Shown here in pieces: positions 16,644-25,645 of a stretch of 64,000 nt of DNA. A program made the position numbers and the translations under genes. This DNA is from Streptomyces wuyuanensis (lineage in GTDB: Bacteria; Actinomycetota; Actinomycetes; Streptomycetales; Streptomycetaceae), in contig NZ_FNHI01000013.1 of NCBI RefSeq assembly GCF_900103455.1, forward strand, positions 62,001 through 126,000, read 5' to 3'. Each line of letters starts with the position of its first letter. Position 1 is the first letter of the stretch. The notes beneath the pieces were generated by a model, which worked only from the letters and a program-made list of their open reading frames with translations, was not told the origin of the DNA and did no database searches.

Positions 16644-17582
16644 GTGCTCGTACTCGTCGCTCCCGGCCAAGGCGCTCAGACGCCCGGCTTCCTGACTCCC
16701 TGGCTCGAACTCCCCGGCGCCTCCGACCGCATCGCGGCCTGGTCCGACGCCATCGGGCTCGACCTCGCCCACTACGGCACGAAGGCCGACGCGGACGAGA
16801 TCCGCGACACGGCCGTGGCCCAGCCGCTGCTCGTCGCGGCCGGCCTGCTGTCCGCCGCCGCGCTCGGTGAGGTCGTGCCGGACGCCGTCGCCGGTCACAG
16901 CGTCGGTGAGTTCACGGCCGCGGCGTTCGCGGGCGTCCTCGACCCGACCGCCGCGCTCCGGCTCGTACGGACCCGCGGTCTGGCGATGGCCGAGGCCGCC
17001 GCCGTCACGGAGACCGGCATGTCGGCCCTGCTCGGGGGCGACCCCGAGGTGAGCACCGCGCACCTGGAGAAGCTCGGGCTGACCGCCGCGAACGTCAACG
17101 GCGCCGGGCAGATCGTCGCCGCCGGCACCAAGGAGCAGCTCGCCGCGCTGGAGGCGGACAAGCCCGAGGGCGTCCGGAAGGTCGTCGCGCTCAAGGTCGC
17201 CGGAGCGTTCCACACGCACCACATGGCCCCCGCGGTCGCACGGCTGGAGGAGGCCGCGAAGGCGCTCGCCCCGGCCGACCCCAAGGTGCCGTACGTCTCC
17301 AACAAGGACGGGCGCACCGTCGCCGGCGGTGACGAGGTCGTGTCCCGGCTGGTCGGCCAGGTCGCCAACCCGGTCCGCTGGGACCTGTGCATGGAGACCT
17401 TCAAGGAACTGGGCGTGACCGCCCTCGTCGAGGTGTGCCCGGGCGGCACCCTCACCGGTCTCGCCAAGCGCGCGCTGCCGGGCGTCAAGACGCTCGCGCT
17501 GAAGACCCCCGACGACCTCGACGCGGCCCGCACGCTGCTCGCCGAGACCGGTTCACCTGCCGCTGACGCGGCGGGCGCCTGA
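16644..17582 (+). CDS. fabD: malonyl-CoA:ACP transacylase
   Basis: About 312 residues. It loads malonyl groups from CoA onto acyl carrier protein for type II fatty-acid synthesis. The N-terminal LVLVAPGQGAQTPGFL, the nucleophile elbow GHSVGEF (Ser near residue 90) and the catalytic His in VAGAFHTHHMAPA are all present, together with QPLLVAAGLLSAAAL. I chose the GTG at 16644 because the AGAGAG ribosome-binding site lies 7-8 nt upstream, and the protein then begins MLVLVAPGQG as in characterised Streptomyces FabD. A GTG two codons earlier (16638) is the alternative. It is the first gene of the fab operon; fabH follows 17 nt after its stop. Confidence 0.95.
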   Translation: MLVLVAPGQGAQTPGFLTPWLELPGASDRIAAWSDAIGLDLAHYGTKADADEIRDTAVAQPLLVAAGLLSAAALGEVVPDAVAGHSVGEFTAAAFAGVLDPTAALRLVRTRGLAMAEAAAVTETGMSALLGGDPEVSTAHLEKLGLTAANVNGAGQIVAAGTKEQLAALEADKPEGVRKVVALKVAGAFHTHHMAPAVARLEEAAKALAPADPKVPYVSNKDGRTVAGGDEVVSRLVGQVANPVRWDLCMETFKELGVTALVEVCPGGTLTGLAKRALPGVKTLALKTPDDLDAARTLLAETGSPAADAAGA

Positions 17583-17599
17583 CAAGGAGCCGAGACAGC

Positions 17600-18601
17600 A
17601 TGTCGAAGATCAAGCCCAGCAAGGGCGCCCCGTACGCACGCATCATGGGTGTCGGCGGCTACCGTCCGACCCGGGTCGTGCCCAACGAGGTGATCCTCGA
17701 GACGATCGACTCCTCCGACGAGTGGATCCGCTCCCGCTCGGGCATCTCCACCCGTCACTGGGCGAACGACGAGGAGACCGTGACGGCGATGTCGGTCGAG
17801 GCGGCGGGCAAGGCCATCGCCGACGCCGGGCTCACCCCGGAGCAGGTCGGCGGCGTGATCGTCTCGACCGTGTCGCACTTCAAGCAGACCCCGGCCGTCG
17901 CCACGGAGATCGCCGACAAGATCGGCGCGGTCAAGCCCGCCGCGTTCGACATCTCCGCGGGCTGCGCGGGCTTCGGCTACGGCCTGACCCTCGCCAAGGG
18001 CATGGTCGTCGAGGGCTCGGCCGAGTACGTGCTGGTCATCGGCGTCGAACGGCTCAGCGACCTGACCGACCTGGAGGACCGCGCCACGGCATTCCTCTTC
18101 GGCGACGGCGCGGGCGCCGTCGTCGTCGGTCCCGCGCAGGAGCCCCGGATCGGTCCCACCGTGTGGGGTTCCGAGGGCGACAAGTCGGAGACCATCAAGC
18201 AGACCGTGCCGTGGTCGGACTACCGCGACGGCGCCGTCGAGCGGTTCCCCGCCATCACCCAGGAGGGCCAGGCGGTGTTCCGCTGGGCCGTGTTCGAGAT
18301 GGCGAAGGTCGCCCAGCAGGCGCTGGACGCGGCCGGGATCACCGCGGACGAACTGGACGTCTTCATCCCGCACCAGGCGAACATGCGGATCATCGACTCG
18401 ATGGTGAAGACTCTGAAACTGCCGGAGCACGTCACGGTCGCCCGTGACGTGGAGACCACCGGCAACACCTCGGCCGCCTCGATTCCGCTCGCGATGGAGC
18501 GGCTTCTGGCGACCGGGCAGGCGAAGAGCGGCGACACCGCGCTCGTCATCGGCTTCGGGGCGGGTCTCGTCTACGCCGCGACGGTCGTTACCCTCCCCTA
18601 G
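17600..18601 (+). CDS. fabH: 3-oxoacyl-ACP synthase III
   Basis: A 333-residue KAS III that condenses a short or branched acyl-CoA starter with malonyl-ACP, so it sets the starter unit and branching of membrane lipids. The catalytic triad is visible: Cys in DISAGCAGFGYGL (near residue 121), His in DVFIPHQANMRII (near 258) and Asn in TTGNTSAASIPLAMERL (near 290). The glycine-rich C-terminus ends GFGAGLVYAATVVTLP. The ATG at 17600 has an AGGAG Shine-Dalgarno. The only sizeable intra-operon gap (80 nt) follows, before acpP. Confidence 0.96.
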   Translation: MSKIKPSKGAPYARIMGVGGYRPTRVVPNEVILETIDSSDEWIRSRSGISTRHWANDEETVTAMSVEAAGKAIADAGLTPEQVGGVIVSTVSHFKQTPAVATEIADKIGAVKPAAFDISAGCAGFGYGLTLAKGMVVEGSAEYVLVIGVERLSDLTDLEDRATAFLFGDGAGAVVVGPAQEPRIGPTVWGSEGDKSETIKQTVPWSDYRDGAVERFPAITQEGQAVFRWAVFEMAKVAQQALDAAGITADELDVFIPHQANMRIIDSMVKTLKLPEHVTVARDVETTGNTSAASIPLAMERLLATGQAKSGDTALVIGFGAGLVYAATVVTLP

Positions 18602-18681
18602 GCAAGCATCCGGATCTTCCGGATATCCGGTCCTCCGGGCAAGCCCGTTCAACCCTCTGCTACACACCGAAGGAGCGCCAC

Positions 18682-18930
18682 ATGGCCGCCACTCAGGAAG
18701 AGATCGTCGAAGGTCTCGCCGAGATCGTCAACGAGATCGCCGGTATCCCGGCGGAGGACGTCCAGCTGGACAAGTCCTTCACCGACGACCTGGACGTCGA
18801 CTCGCTGTCCATGGTCGAGGTCGTCGTCGCCGCCGAGGAGCGCTTCGACGTCAAGATCCCGGACGAGGACGTCAAGAACCTCAAGACCGTCGGCGACGCA
18901 GCCGAGTACATCCTGAAGCACCAGGCCTGA
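18682..18930 (+). CDS. acpP: acyl carrier protein of fatty-acid synthase
   Basis: An 82-residue acidic helical protein. The phosphopantetheine attachment serine is in DDLDVDSLSMVEVV (DSL motif, Ser near residue 41). The rest shows the usual acidic helix II and the ending KTVGDAAEYILKHQA. It carries growing acyl chains between FabD, FabH and FabF encoded on either side. An AAGGAG ribosome-binding site precedes the ATG, as expected for a very abundant protein. Confidence 0.97.
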   Translation: MAATQEEIVEGLAEIVNEIAGIPAEDVQLDKSFTDDLDVDSLSMVEVVVAAEERFDVKIPDEDVKNLKTVGDAAEYILKHQA

Positions 18931-19009
18931 TCCAGGCCGATCAGGTACGCCACCCAGCGGTGGCGCCGCTGATTCACGAACCCTCATAGACCGTGGAGAA
19001 AGAATTCCT

Positions 19010-20272
19010 GTGAGCTCGACCAATCGCACTGTGGTCGTCACCGGTATCGGCGCAACCACACCGCTGGGTGGCGACTCCGCATCGACCTGGGAAGGTCTGA
19101 TGGCGGGACGTTCCGGCGTCAAGCCCCTCGAGGGAGAGCGCTTCGAGGAACTGCCCGTCCGCATCGCCGCCCCCGCGGCGGTCGACCCGGGCGAGGTCCT
19201 GCCCCGGCCGCAGGCGCGCAAGCTGGACCGCTCGGCCCAGTTCGCGCTGATCGCGGCACGTGAGGCGTGGGCCGACGCGGGCTTCACCGCCCCGGCCGGC
19301 GAGGACGGGAACATCCTTCCCGACCGCCTCGGCGCGGTCATCGCCTCCGGTATCGGCGGTGTCACCACCCTGCTCGACCAGTACGACGTGCTGAAGGAGA
19401 AGGGCGTACGCCGCGTCTCCCCGCACACCGTGCCGATGCTGATGCCCAACGGCCCCTCCGCCAACGTCGGTCTGGAGGTGAACGCCCAGGCCGGCGTGCA
19501 CACCCCGGTCTCCGCCTGCGCGTCGGGAGCCGAGGCGATCGGCTACGCCATCGAGATGATCCGCAACGGCCGCGCGGACGTCGTGGTCGCCGGCGGCACC
19601 GAGGCCGCGATCCACCCCCTGCCGATCGCGGCGTTCGCCAACATGATGGCGATGTCCAAGAACAACGACGAGCCCGAGCGGGCCTCCCGGCCGTACGACA
19701 AGGCCCGTGACGGCTTCGTGCTGGGCGAGGGCGCGGGTGTCGTCATCCTGGAGTCCGCCGAGCACGCGGCCGCGCGCGGCGCACGTGTCTACTGCGAGGC
19801 GCTGGGTCAGGGCCTGTCCGCGGACAGCCACCACATCGCGCAGCCCGAGCCGACCGGCCGCGGTGTCGCCACGGCGGTGCAGAACCTGCTGGACAACACG
19901 GGTCTGAAGCCGTCCGAGGTGGTCCACCTCAACGCGCACGCCACCTCCACGCCGCAGGGCGACATCGCCGAGATCAAGGCGCTGCGCAAGGTGCTGGGCG
20001 ACGACCTCGACCATGTCGCGATCTCCGCGACGAAGTCGATGACGGGCCATCTGCTGGGCGGCGCCGGCGGTATCGAGACCGTCGCGACGGTCCTGGCGCT
20101 GCACCACCGCCAGGCCCCGCCGACCGTGAACGTCGACGACATGGACGACGAGATCGAGGCGGACATCGTCCGCGGTGAGCCGCGTGCGCTGCCCGAGGGC
20201 ACGATCGCCGCGATCAACAACTCGTTCGGCTTCGGCGGCCACAACGTGGTGCTTGCCTTCCGAACCGTCTGA
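19010..20272 (+). CDS. fabF: 3-oxoacyl-ACP synthase II
   Basis: A 420-residue KAS II that elongates acyl-ACP with malonyl-ACP. The active-site Cys sits in VSACASGAEAIGYAIEMI (near residue 170), with two His in HLNAHATSTPQGD and MTGHLLGGAGG, and the C-terminal glycine-rich NNSFGFGGHNVVLAF. The start is GTG, preceded by GGAGAAAG. It is the last gene of the fasR-fabDH-acpP-fabF block and is followed within 26 bp by a very strong terminator. Confidence 0.96.
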   Translation: MSSTNRTVVVTGIGATTPLGGDSASTWEGLMAGRSGVKPLEGERFEELPVRIAAPAAVDPGEVLPRPQARKLDRSAQFALIAAREAWADAGFTAPAGEDGNILPDRLGAVIASGIGGVTTLLDQYDVLKEKGVRRVSPHTVPMLMPNGPSANVGLEVNAQAGVHTPVSACASGAEAIGYAIEMIRNGRADVVVAGGTEAAIHPLPIAAFANMMAMSKNNDEPERASRPYDKARDGFVLGEGAGVVILESAEHAAARGARVYCEALGQGLSADSHHIAQPEPTGRGVATAVQNLLDNTGLKPSEVVHLNAHATSTPQGDIAEIKALRKVLGDDLDHVAISATKSMTGHLLGGAGGIETVATVLALHHRQAPPTVNVDDMDDEIEADIVRGEPRALPEGTIAAINNSFGFGGHNVVLAFRTV

Positions 20273-20297
20273 CGCACGTCCGACGCACGACGACGAG

Positions 20298-20338
20298 GAC
20301 CGGGCCCCGTCTCCCTTCGCGGGAGGCGGGGCCCGGTC
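20298..20338. terminator. fab operon terminator
   Basis: An 18-bp stem (20298-20315 with 20321-20338), perfect except for one G-U-compatible position, closes a 5-nt TTCGC loop. It begins 26 bp after the fabF stop. It is also close enough to the convergent hemerythrin remnant to terminate both sides. Confidence 0.9.
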
Positions 20339-20423
20339 GTTGCCGCGGGACGGTCCCCGGTCGGCTCGGCCCTTCCCCCGGTACGGGGCCGCCTGGGGCC
20401 GTCCGTCAGCGCAGCGCCCACGC

Positions 20424-21000
20424 CTACGCGACGCCGAGGTCCGTGCAGAGACGGGCGCGCTGTCCCGGGGTGAGCGTGGTGGAGAGGGCGTCGAGGCTGC
20501 GGCCCGCCTCCTCGCCGGGCACGGACTCGACGCTCGCGCGCGCGACGGCCGCGCGGACCGCGGGCGGCAGGGCGGGGAGCATCCGCTGGAGGTCGGTGAG
20601 CCCCTCCTCCGGGGTTCGGGAAGCGCGGAACGCCCCGAAGACGGCCCCGAGTTCGTCGTCTCCGCAGTGCCGCCACAGCGCGGGCACGGCGACGGTCTCC
20701 TCGGCGTGCAGATGGGCCAGGTAGGCGCTGATGAGCTCGTTCAGGGCCAGGTAGAACCCGTGCTGGACCTCGGGGCGGGCTGCGGGGCCGTTCCCGGGAA
20801 GGCGCGTGCTCGTTCGTCGAGGGCCGCGAGGGCCGCGTCGAGCCTCAGATGCTCGGCGTCCAGGGCGTCGGCCGCGGCCGGGGCCCGCTCCCGCAGCAGG
20901 GGATGTATGTACGTGTCCTCGTGGGCGGCGTGCTCGTGCAGTTCCGCGGTCATGGCCAGGCAGCGCTCGGCGGACCGCTCCCCGGACGCCGGGTCAGCGC
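20424..21000 (-). pseudogene. hemerythrin-domain protein, N-terminally truncated and frameshifted
   Basis: Read on the minus strand, the fragment gives AMTAELHEHAAHEDTYIHPLL, then AADALDAEHLRLDAALAALDE. After a frame change near 20787-20795, HGFYLALNELISAYLAHLHA continues into EETVAVPALWRHCGDDELGAV, and the frame stays open to the TAG at 20424. The HExxH-like HEHAAHED and HLHAEE patterns are the iron ligands of a hemerythrin four-helix bundle. Relatives have ~45 more N-terminal residues; here the homology stops near 21000, where a MarR fragment begins on the other strand. One missing C in a C/G run explains the frameshift. Confidence 0.7.
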
Positions 21001-21310
21001 CGTCCCTGACCGTGCCCCAGGCGGCACGACGCCTGGGGGTGACCCGGCAGAACGTGCAGCGGGTCGCCAACGACCTCGTGGAACAGGGCCACGCCGCCTA
21101 CGCCGACAACCCCGACCACCGGGGCTCCCCGTACTCACCCTCACCGCCGGCGGCCGGAAGGCACTGGGGAAGGTCACGGAGAGGGCGACGGAGCGGCATC
21201 GCGAGCTGTTCGCGGACGTGCCGGACGCCGAGGTCGCCGCGGCACGGTCACTGCTGCGCCGGCTGCTCACCGAGCTGGACCGCCAGGAGCGGGCGGCCGG
21301 GAAGCGCTGA
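21001..21310 (+). pseudogene. MarR-family regulator, N-terminally truncated and frameshifted
   Basis: The winged-helix core SLTVPQAARRLGVTRQNVQR, VANDLVEQGHAAYADNPDHRG is clear. The frame then breaks near 21126-21130 and resumes in another frame as LTLTAGGRKALGKVTERATE, ending RQERAAGKR at 21310. A single missing C in the CCCC run would restore it. About 45 N-terminal residues are absent. Its left end abuts the hemerythrin remnant, so one deletion probably removed the divergent promoter region and both N-termini. Confidence 0.7.
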
Positions 21311-21423
21311 GCCCGCGGCCGTAGCGGCGGGACAGCCGCGCCGAGAGGCGAGGCCCCGAGAGCGGACGGGCGCGGAGCAGGACACGGGACCGGCCCCTCG
21401 GCCGCCCGGGTGGAACCGGTGGG

Positions 21424-21918
21424 TCAGACCACCTGGTGGAGCCAGCGGACCGGGGCGCCCTCGCCCGCGTACCGGAACGGCTCGAGCTCGTCGTCCCAGG
21501 GCTTGCCGAGCAGCTTGGAGATCTCCGCCTCGAGCTCCGTCTCGCCCTGGGCCGAACGCGCGAGGGCCGCGCGGAGGCGGTCCTCGGGGATGAGGATGTC
21601 GCCGTGGATGCCGGTGACGGCGTGGAAGATGCCGAGGTCGGGCGTGGCGCTGTAGCGCTCGCCCTCCGCGGTGGTGCAGGGCTCCGCGGTCACCTCGAAG
21701 CGGAGCAGCTGCCAGCCGCGCAGCGCGGACGCCAGCTTGGAGGCCGTGCCGCTCTCACCCTGCCAGGAGAACTCGGATCTCCAGGTGCCGGGGGACGCGG
21801 GCTGGCGGATCCAGTCGAGCTGGACCCGTACGCCGAGGACGCCCGCGACCGCCCATTCGACGTGCGGGCACAGCGCGCGTGGTGCGGAGTGGACATAGAG
21901 AACGCCGCGTGTCGTCAC
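21424..21918 (-). CDS. DUF3145 family protein
   Basis: A 164-residue soluble protein conserved in actinobacteria: TRGVLYVHSAPRALCPHVEW near the N-terminus, the aromatic-rich SPGTWRSEFSWQGESGTASK in the middle, GIFHAVTGIHGDILIPEDRL, and the C-terminal GAPVRWLHQVV. There is no signal peptide or TM. The family has no assigned function. It often lies near the fab cluster in Streptomyces, as here. It is divergent from the SGNH hydrolase across 254 bp, where I see only AT-richer promoter-like sequence near 21960-22030. Confidence 0.85.
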   Translation of the reverse strand: MTTRGVLYVHSAPRALCPHVEWAVAGVLGVRVQLDWIRQPASPGTWRSEFSWQGESGTASKLASALRGWQLLRFEVTAEPCTTAEGERYSATPDLGIFHAVTGIHGDILIPEDRLRAALARSAQGETELEAEISKLLGKPWDDELEPFRYAGEGAPVRWLHQVV

Positions 21919-22172
21919 CGGGACCTCCAGTGTGGGACGAGGATCACCTTCCCAGCGGCCTCAGTAAACAACATCAAGTACGAATCCCGCCAAACACCAA
22001 AAAGCGGACAGCATATGACGTGATGTAATTTACTGGAGCCGGCGAGCCAGGTGCCTCTGGTTCGACGTGGGCAAAGCTACCGTGCGACGGGGGCCCAGGT
22101 GTGTCGTACAGCCCCTCCCGGGCCCCGTACGCACCAAGCATTCACCCGCCAGGACGCCTCGGGGGAGGGCAG

Positions 22173-23063
22173 ATGCGTGAAATCCGGCGCCGCGCCGTCG
22201 CCGCTGCCGTCGCGGCGGCCGTGGCGATCACGGCCGGTCCGGTCGGATGCGACGCACCCCCGGAGCCCCGGCGCGAGTCCGCGGAGCGGCCGAAACCGTC
22301 CCCCACGCGGGTTTGGGACCGTGCTCCCGGCTCACTGGCCGCGGTCGGCGACTCCATCACCCGCGGCTTCGACGCCTGCTCGCTGTTCGCGGACTGCCCC
22401 GAGGTGTCCTGGGCGACCGGCACCGACACGGCCGTGCGCAGTCTCGCGCTGAGGCTGCTGGGGACGACGGCCGCGACGCAGCGCGCCTGGAACCACGCGC
22501 GGTCCGGGGCGCGGATGGCCGATCTGCCCGCGCAGATGACCGCGGCGGCGGACCGCAGGCCCGAGTTGGTGACGGTGATGGTGGGGGCCAACGACGCCTG
22601 CCGGGACACCCCCGCGCGGATGACACCGGTCGCGGAGTTCACCGAGTCGTTCACGGCCGCGATGCGCTCGCTGCGCCGCACCGCGCCGAAGGCGCACGTG
22701 TACGTGTCGAGCGTGCCGGACCTGAAGCGGCTCTGGTCGACCGGGCGCGGCAATCCGCTCGGCAAGCAGATCTGGAAGCTCGGCATCTGCGCCTCGATGC
22801 TGGAGGACGCGGACGACCTGGGCCCCGCGGCCCAGGAGCGCAGGGCGCTCGTGCACGACCGTGTCGTCGCCTACAACCGGGCGCTGCGGGACGTCTGCGC
22901 GAAGGACCTGCGCTGCCGGTACGACGGTGACGCCGTCTTCGACTACCGCTTCACCGGCGAGCAGCTGAGCCCCTGGGACTGGTTCCATCCGAGCAGGAAC
23001 GGCCAGAGCCGGCTGGCGGAGATCGCGTACCGGAACATCACCGCGGCGCGGCCGCCGGCGTAG
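22173..23063 (+). CDS. secreted SGNH/GDSL hydrolase
   Basis: A 296-residue exported esterase-like protein. Residues 1-27 look like a signal peptide ending in GPVGC, which could serve as a lipobox. The SGNH blocks are AAVGDSITRGFDACSLF (block I, nucleophile Ser), NHARSGARMADLP (block II Gly), VMVGANDACRDT (block III Asn) and WDWFHPSRNGQSRLAE (block V Asp/His). Several cysteines suggest disulfides, as in Streptomyces extracellular lipases/esterases of this family. A GGGGGAGGGCAG ribosome-binding site fixes the ATG at 22173 over upstream in-frame starts. Substrate unknown; lipid or polysaccharide esters are typical. Confidence 0.88.
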   Translation: MREIRRRAVAAAVAAAVAITAGPVGCDAPPEPRRESAERPKPSPTRVWDRAPGSLAAVGDSITRGFDACSLFADCPEVSWATGTDTAVRSLALRLLGTTAATQRAWNHARSGARMADLPAQMTAAADRRPELVTVMVGANDACRDTPARMTPVAEFTESFTAAMRSLRRTAPKAHVYVSSVPDLKRLWSTGRGNPLGKQIWKLGICASMLEDADDLGPAAQERRALVHDRVVAYNRALRDVCAKDLRCRYDGDAVFDYRFTGEQLSPWDWFHPSRNGQSRLAEIAYRNITAARPPA

Positions 23064-23409
23064 GCCGCGGACCGGGCGGGCCCCGGGGCGGCTGTCAGGG
23101 ACCGCCCCGGGGTGATCGGGAGCCCCGGGGAATCACCGGTCGCGTGGCGCTCCCCGTAGGGCGCGCCGGACCTCGTGGAACCGGGGCGAACCTCCAGGAT
23201 GCTGATTCCCCGTCATGAGTCGTGCAGGCGCGCCGAACCGCCGGCCTCCACGTGACGTGTATCGCGTTTGCGGGCTCCGCTGCCGTGTCCGGCCCCGCTC
23301 GGACCGCCACCCCCGCCCGGCAGGCACCGGCTCCCCCTCTGGTCACGCCCCCAACTTCTTTCCCATACTGGCGACTTCGGGCAGAGCGGTTTCGGCGGAG
23401 GGATGCGGT
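23064..23409. other. 346-bp intergenic region with terminator and no gene
   Basis: Apart from the hairpin at 23081-23112, I see no coding pattern. Short open frames here are arginine/proline-rich and look like shadows. The right end holds the ribosome-binding site of the 23410 gene (GGAGGG about 7 nt upstream). Confidence 0.6.
23081..23112. terminator. terminator of the SGNH hydrolase gene
   Basis: CCCCGGGGCGG (23081-23091) pairs perfectly with CCGCCCCGGGG (23102-23112) around a 10-nt loop, starting 17 bp after the stop codon. Confidence 0.85.
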
Positions 23410-24684
23410 GTGCGGCGGACACTCGGGGTGCTGGTCGTGACGGCGGTGGCGGGCACGATGGCCGGCACGGTCCCGGCGAGCGCGGGCGAACCACCGGCGG
23501 GGGCGGGGGCTCCGGCCGCGGCGGCCGTGGAGGAGCAGCGGCTGGACCGGGCCGTGCCGCGGGAGATCCTGCGGCGCAGTGGGTTCGACTCCGTGGCGGG
23601 CGGGTTCGCCGCGGCGCTGCGGTCGGCGGACTCGTACGCCGAGGCCGGCCGGGTCGTGGACCGGCACGGCTCGGCGCTGTGGCGGCGGGCCGTCGACCGG
23701 GCGCAGGGCAGGGGTCCCGCACGCGGGGACCTCAGCCGCGACGACGACCGCCCGCTGTACTGGGCGCGGCTGGGCATGACCCGAGAACTGCGCGCCTGGG
23801 AGCCGCGGTTCGCCCTGTCCGCCGAGGCGCGCGAGCGGCTGCTCGGTGAGCTGGAGCGGACCTCCCGCGGCCAGGACACCATGGACTTCCCGGGAGCAGG
23901 GAGGACCGTCGGCAAGGGCTTCAAGCGGATCGTGCTGACCGGCTTCGACCCGTTCACCCTGGACCGCGACATCAGGATCAGCAACCCGAGCGGGGCGACG
24001 GCGCTCGCCCTCGACGGCACCTGGCTGCGCACCCCGGACGGCGGCCTGGCCCGGATCGAGACCGCGGTCTTCCCGGTGCGCTGGGCGGACTTCGCCGCCG
24101 GCACCGTCGAGCGGACCCTGCGCCAACGGCTGCCCGAGGCGGATCTCTTCACGACCGTGAGCCAGGGCCGGGTCGGGCGCTTCGACATCGAGCGCACCAA
24201 CGGCGCCTGGCGCGGCGGCTTCCCGGACAACGAGAACGTCTCGCGCACGGAGACCGTGCCGGTGGCCGGGCCCGCGGCACAGCCGCAGTGGACCTCGACG
24301 ACCCTGCCGTACGCGGCCGTCGTGGCCGCGGAAACCGGACGCTTCCCGGTGTACGACAACACGTCCGTCACCGAGATACCCGCGGGCGGCACCGAACCGG
24401 TGGTCCGCCCCGACGGCCCGACCTCCGGCTCCACGGCCCGTGCGGGAGGCGGCGGGAACTACCTGTCCAACGAGATCGCCTACCGGGCCACGCTGCTGCG
24501 CGACCGTCTCGGCCTGCACGACACCCTGCCCGGTGGCCATGTGCACACACCGGTGCTCGAGTTCGGCGCGGGCAACACCGACCCGGCGACGGGCACCGTG
24601 ACCGACCCCGGGTTCGTACGGAACCGGCTGGACATCATCGCCCAGGTGCGGGCCATCGTGGCGGTGTCGGCGGCCCACCGCTGA
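23410..24684 (+). CDS. secreted pyroglutamyl-peptidase-like protein with Cys-to-Ser active-site change
   Basis: A 424-residue exported protein with signal peptide RRTLGVLVVTAVAGTMAGTV. Residues ~45-155 form a helical lead domain. The rest resembles C15 pyroglutamyl peptidase I: IVLTGFDPFTLDRDIRISNPSG (C15: TGFEPF..NPS, shown in part), TVSQGRVGRFDIERTNG, then GGNYLSNEIAYRATLLRD and a HVHTPVLEF histidine segment. In C15 enzymes the active-site motif ends YLCN; here it is YLSN, so the nucleophilic cysteine is replaced by serine. It may be a serine variant, a non-hydrolytic binder or a new hydrolase type. The GTG start was chosen for its RBS and for the signal peptide directly behind it. Confidence 0.72.
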   Translation: MRRTLGVLVVTAVAGTMAGTVPASAGEPPAGAGAPAAAAVEEQRLDRAVPREILRRSGFDSVAGGFAAALRSADSYAEAGRVVDRHGSALWRRAVDRAQGRGPARGDLSRDDDRPLYWARLGMTRELRAWEPRFALSAEARERLLGELERTSRGQDTMDFPGAGRTVGKGFKRIVLTGFDPFTLDRDIRISNPSGATALALDGTWLRTPDGGLARIETAVFPVRWADFAAGTVERTLRQRLPEADLFTTVSQGRVGRFDIERTNGAWRGGFPDNENVSRTETVPVAGPAAQPQWTSTTLPYAAVVAAETGRFPVYDNTSVTEIPAGGTEPVVRPDGPTSGSTARAGGGGNYLSNEIAYRATLLRDRLGLHDTLPGGHVHTPVLEFGAGNTDPATGTVTDPGFVRNRLDIIAQVRAIVAVSAAHR

Positions 24685-24702
24685 GGCCCACCGCTGAAAC
24701 CC

Positions 24703-24733
24703 ACCGGCGGGCGGTGGCACTCCGCCCGCCGGT
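24703..24733. terminator. bidirectional terminator between convergent genes
   Basis: ACCGGCGGGCGG (24703-24714) pairs perfectly with CCGCCCGCCGGT (24722-24733) around a 7-nt loop, between the stops at 24684 and 24749. Confidence 0.85.
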
Positions 24734-24748
24734 CCTACGGGCCAGCCC

Positions 24749-25645
24749 TCAGGAGCGGGCCTCGTCCTTGCCGAAGCCGTACGGCGCGGAGGTCTGGCCC
24801 TGGTTGCGGCTCGCGTACGGGGCCTGCCCCGGCTGAGGGTGGGCGTGCGCTTCCGGCGCCGGGTACGGGTGGCGGTCCGGAGTCCCGTCGCCGGGCTCCG
24901 CCTCGCCCCTGTCCTCCGTCAGGTCGCGCACCAGCAGCGTGGCGCCCGCGACCGCGCCCGGCATCAGCAGCACCGCGACGAACGGGACGAGGAAGGCCAG
25001 CGCCAGCGGAACGCCGAAGCCGAGGGTGAGCATGCGCCGGCCGCGGAGCAGCACGAGGCGCTCCCTGAGCTCGACCCGTCGCCGCTGGAGGGCCACGGCG
25101 GTGAGCTCCTCGGCGAGGAAGAAGCCGGTGACGCAGAAGCCGAGCACGGGGACGACGGTCTGGCCGACGACGGGCACGAACCCGAGGGCGAAGAGCAGCA
25201 CGCCGTACACCGCGACGCGGATCACGATCCGCAGGCTGTCCCGTGCGGAGATCCACAGCTCGCGCCAGAGCGGCAGCCCGGAGCGCGGGACCTCACCGCC
25301 CTCGGAGCGGTCGACGGCCTCGGAGAGCGACTCGTAGAACGGCTGGCCCACCAGGAGCGTCACGGCGGTGAACGTGATCACGGCGAGGAAGAGGCCGAAG
25401 ACCCAGACCAGTGCCGTGAGGAAGCCGCGGAACAGCCCCTGCCACGGCGACGACCAGTCCGCCGCGAACGGGGTGGCCCAGCTCACGAGGTCGTCGGCGC
25501 CGTAGGCGAGCCCGACGAGGGCTCCGGCGTACAGCACGAGGGTGATCAGCCCGGGCAGCAGCCCGATGCCGAACCACCGGCCGTGCCGGCCCACCCACTG
25601 CTGCCCCTTCACCAAGTAGCCGAAGCCCGCACCCAGATCACGCAT
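24749..25645 (-). CDS. EI24/CysZ-like membrane protein
   Basis: A 298-residue membrane protein of the EI24 domain family (CysZ/etoposide-induced 2.4). It has about five to six hydrophobic segments: LPGLITLVLYAGALVGLAYG, GFLTALVWVFGLFLAVITFT, VAVYGVLLFALGFVPVVGQT and LGFGVPLALAFLVPFVAVLL. The family signature LVGQPFYESLSEAVDR is in the middle. CysZ transports sulfate in enterobacteria, but most actinobacterial members have no assigned substrate. The C-terminal ~55 residues are hydrophilic and Pro/His/Gln-rich (HPYPAPEAHAHPQPGQAPY). It is divergent from the M14 carboxypeptidase gene. Confidence 0.85.
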   Translation of the reverse strand: MRDLGAGFGYLVKGQQWVGRHGRWFGIGLLPGLITLVLYAGALVGLAYGADDLVSWATPFAADWSSPWQGLFRGFLTALVWVFGLFLAVITFTAVTLLVGQPFYESLSEAVDRSEGGEVPRSGLPLWRELWISARDSLRIVIRVAVYGVLLFALGFVPVVGQTVVPVLGFCVTGFFLAEELTAVALQRRRVELRERLVLLRGRRMLTLGFGVPLALAFLVPFVAVLLMPGAVAGATLLVRDLTEDRGEAEPGDGTPDRHPYPAPEAHAHPQPGQAPYASRNQGQTSAPYGFGKDEARS

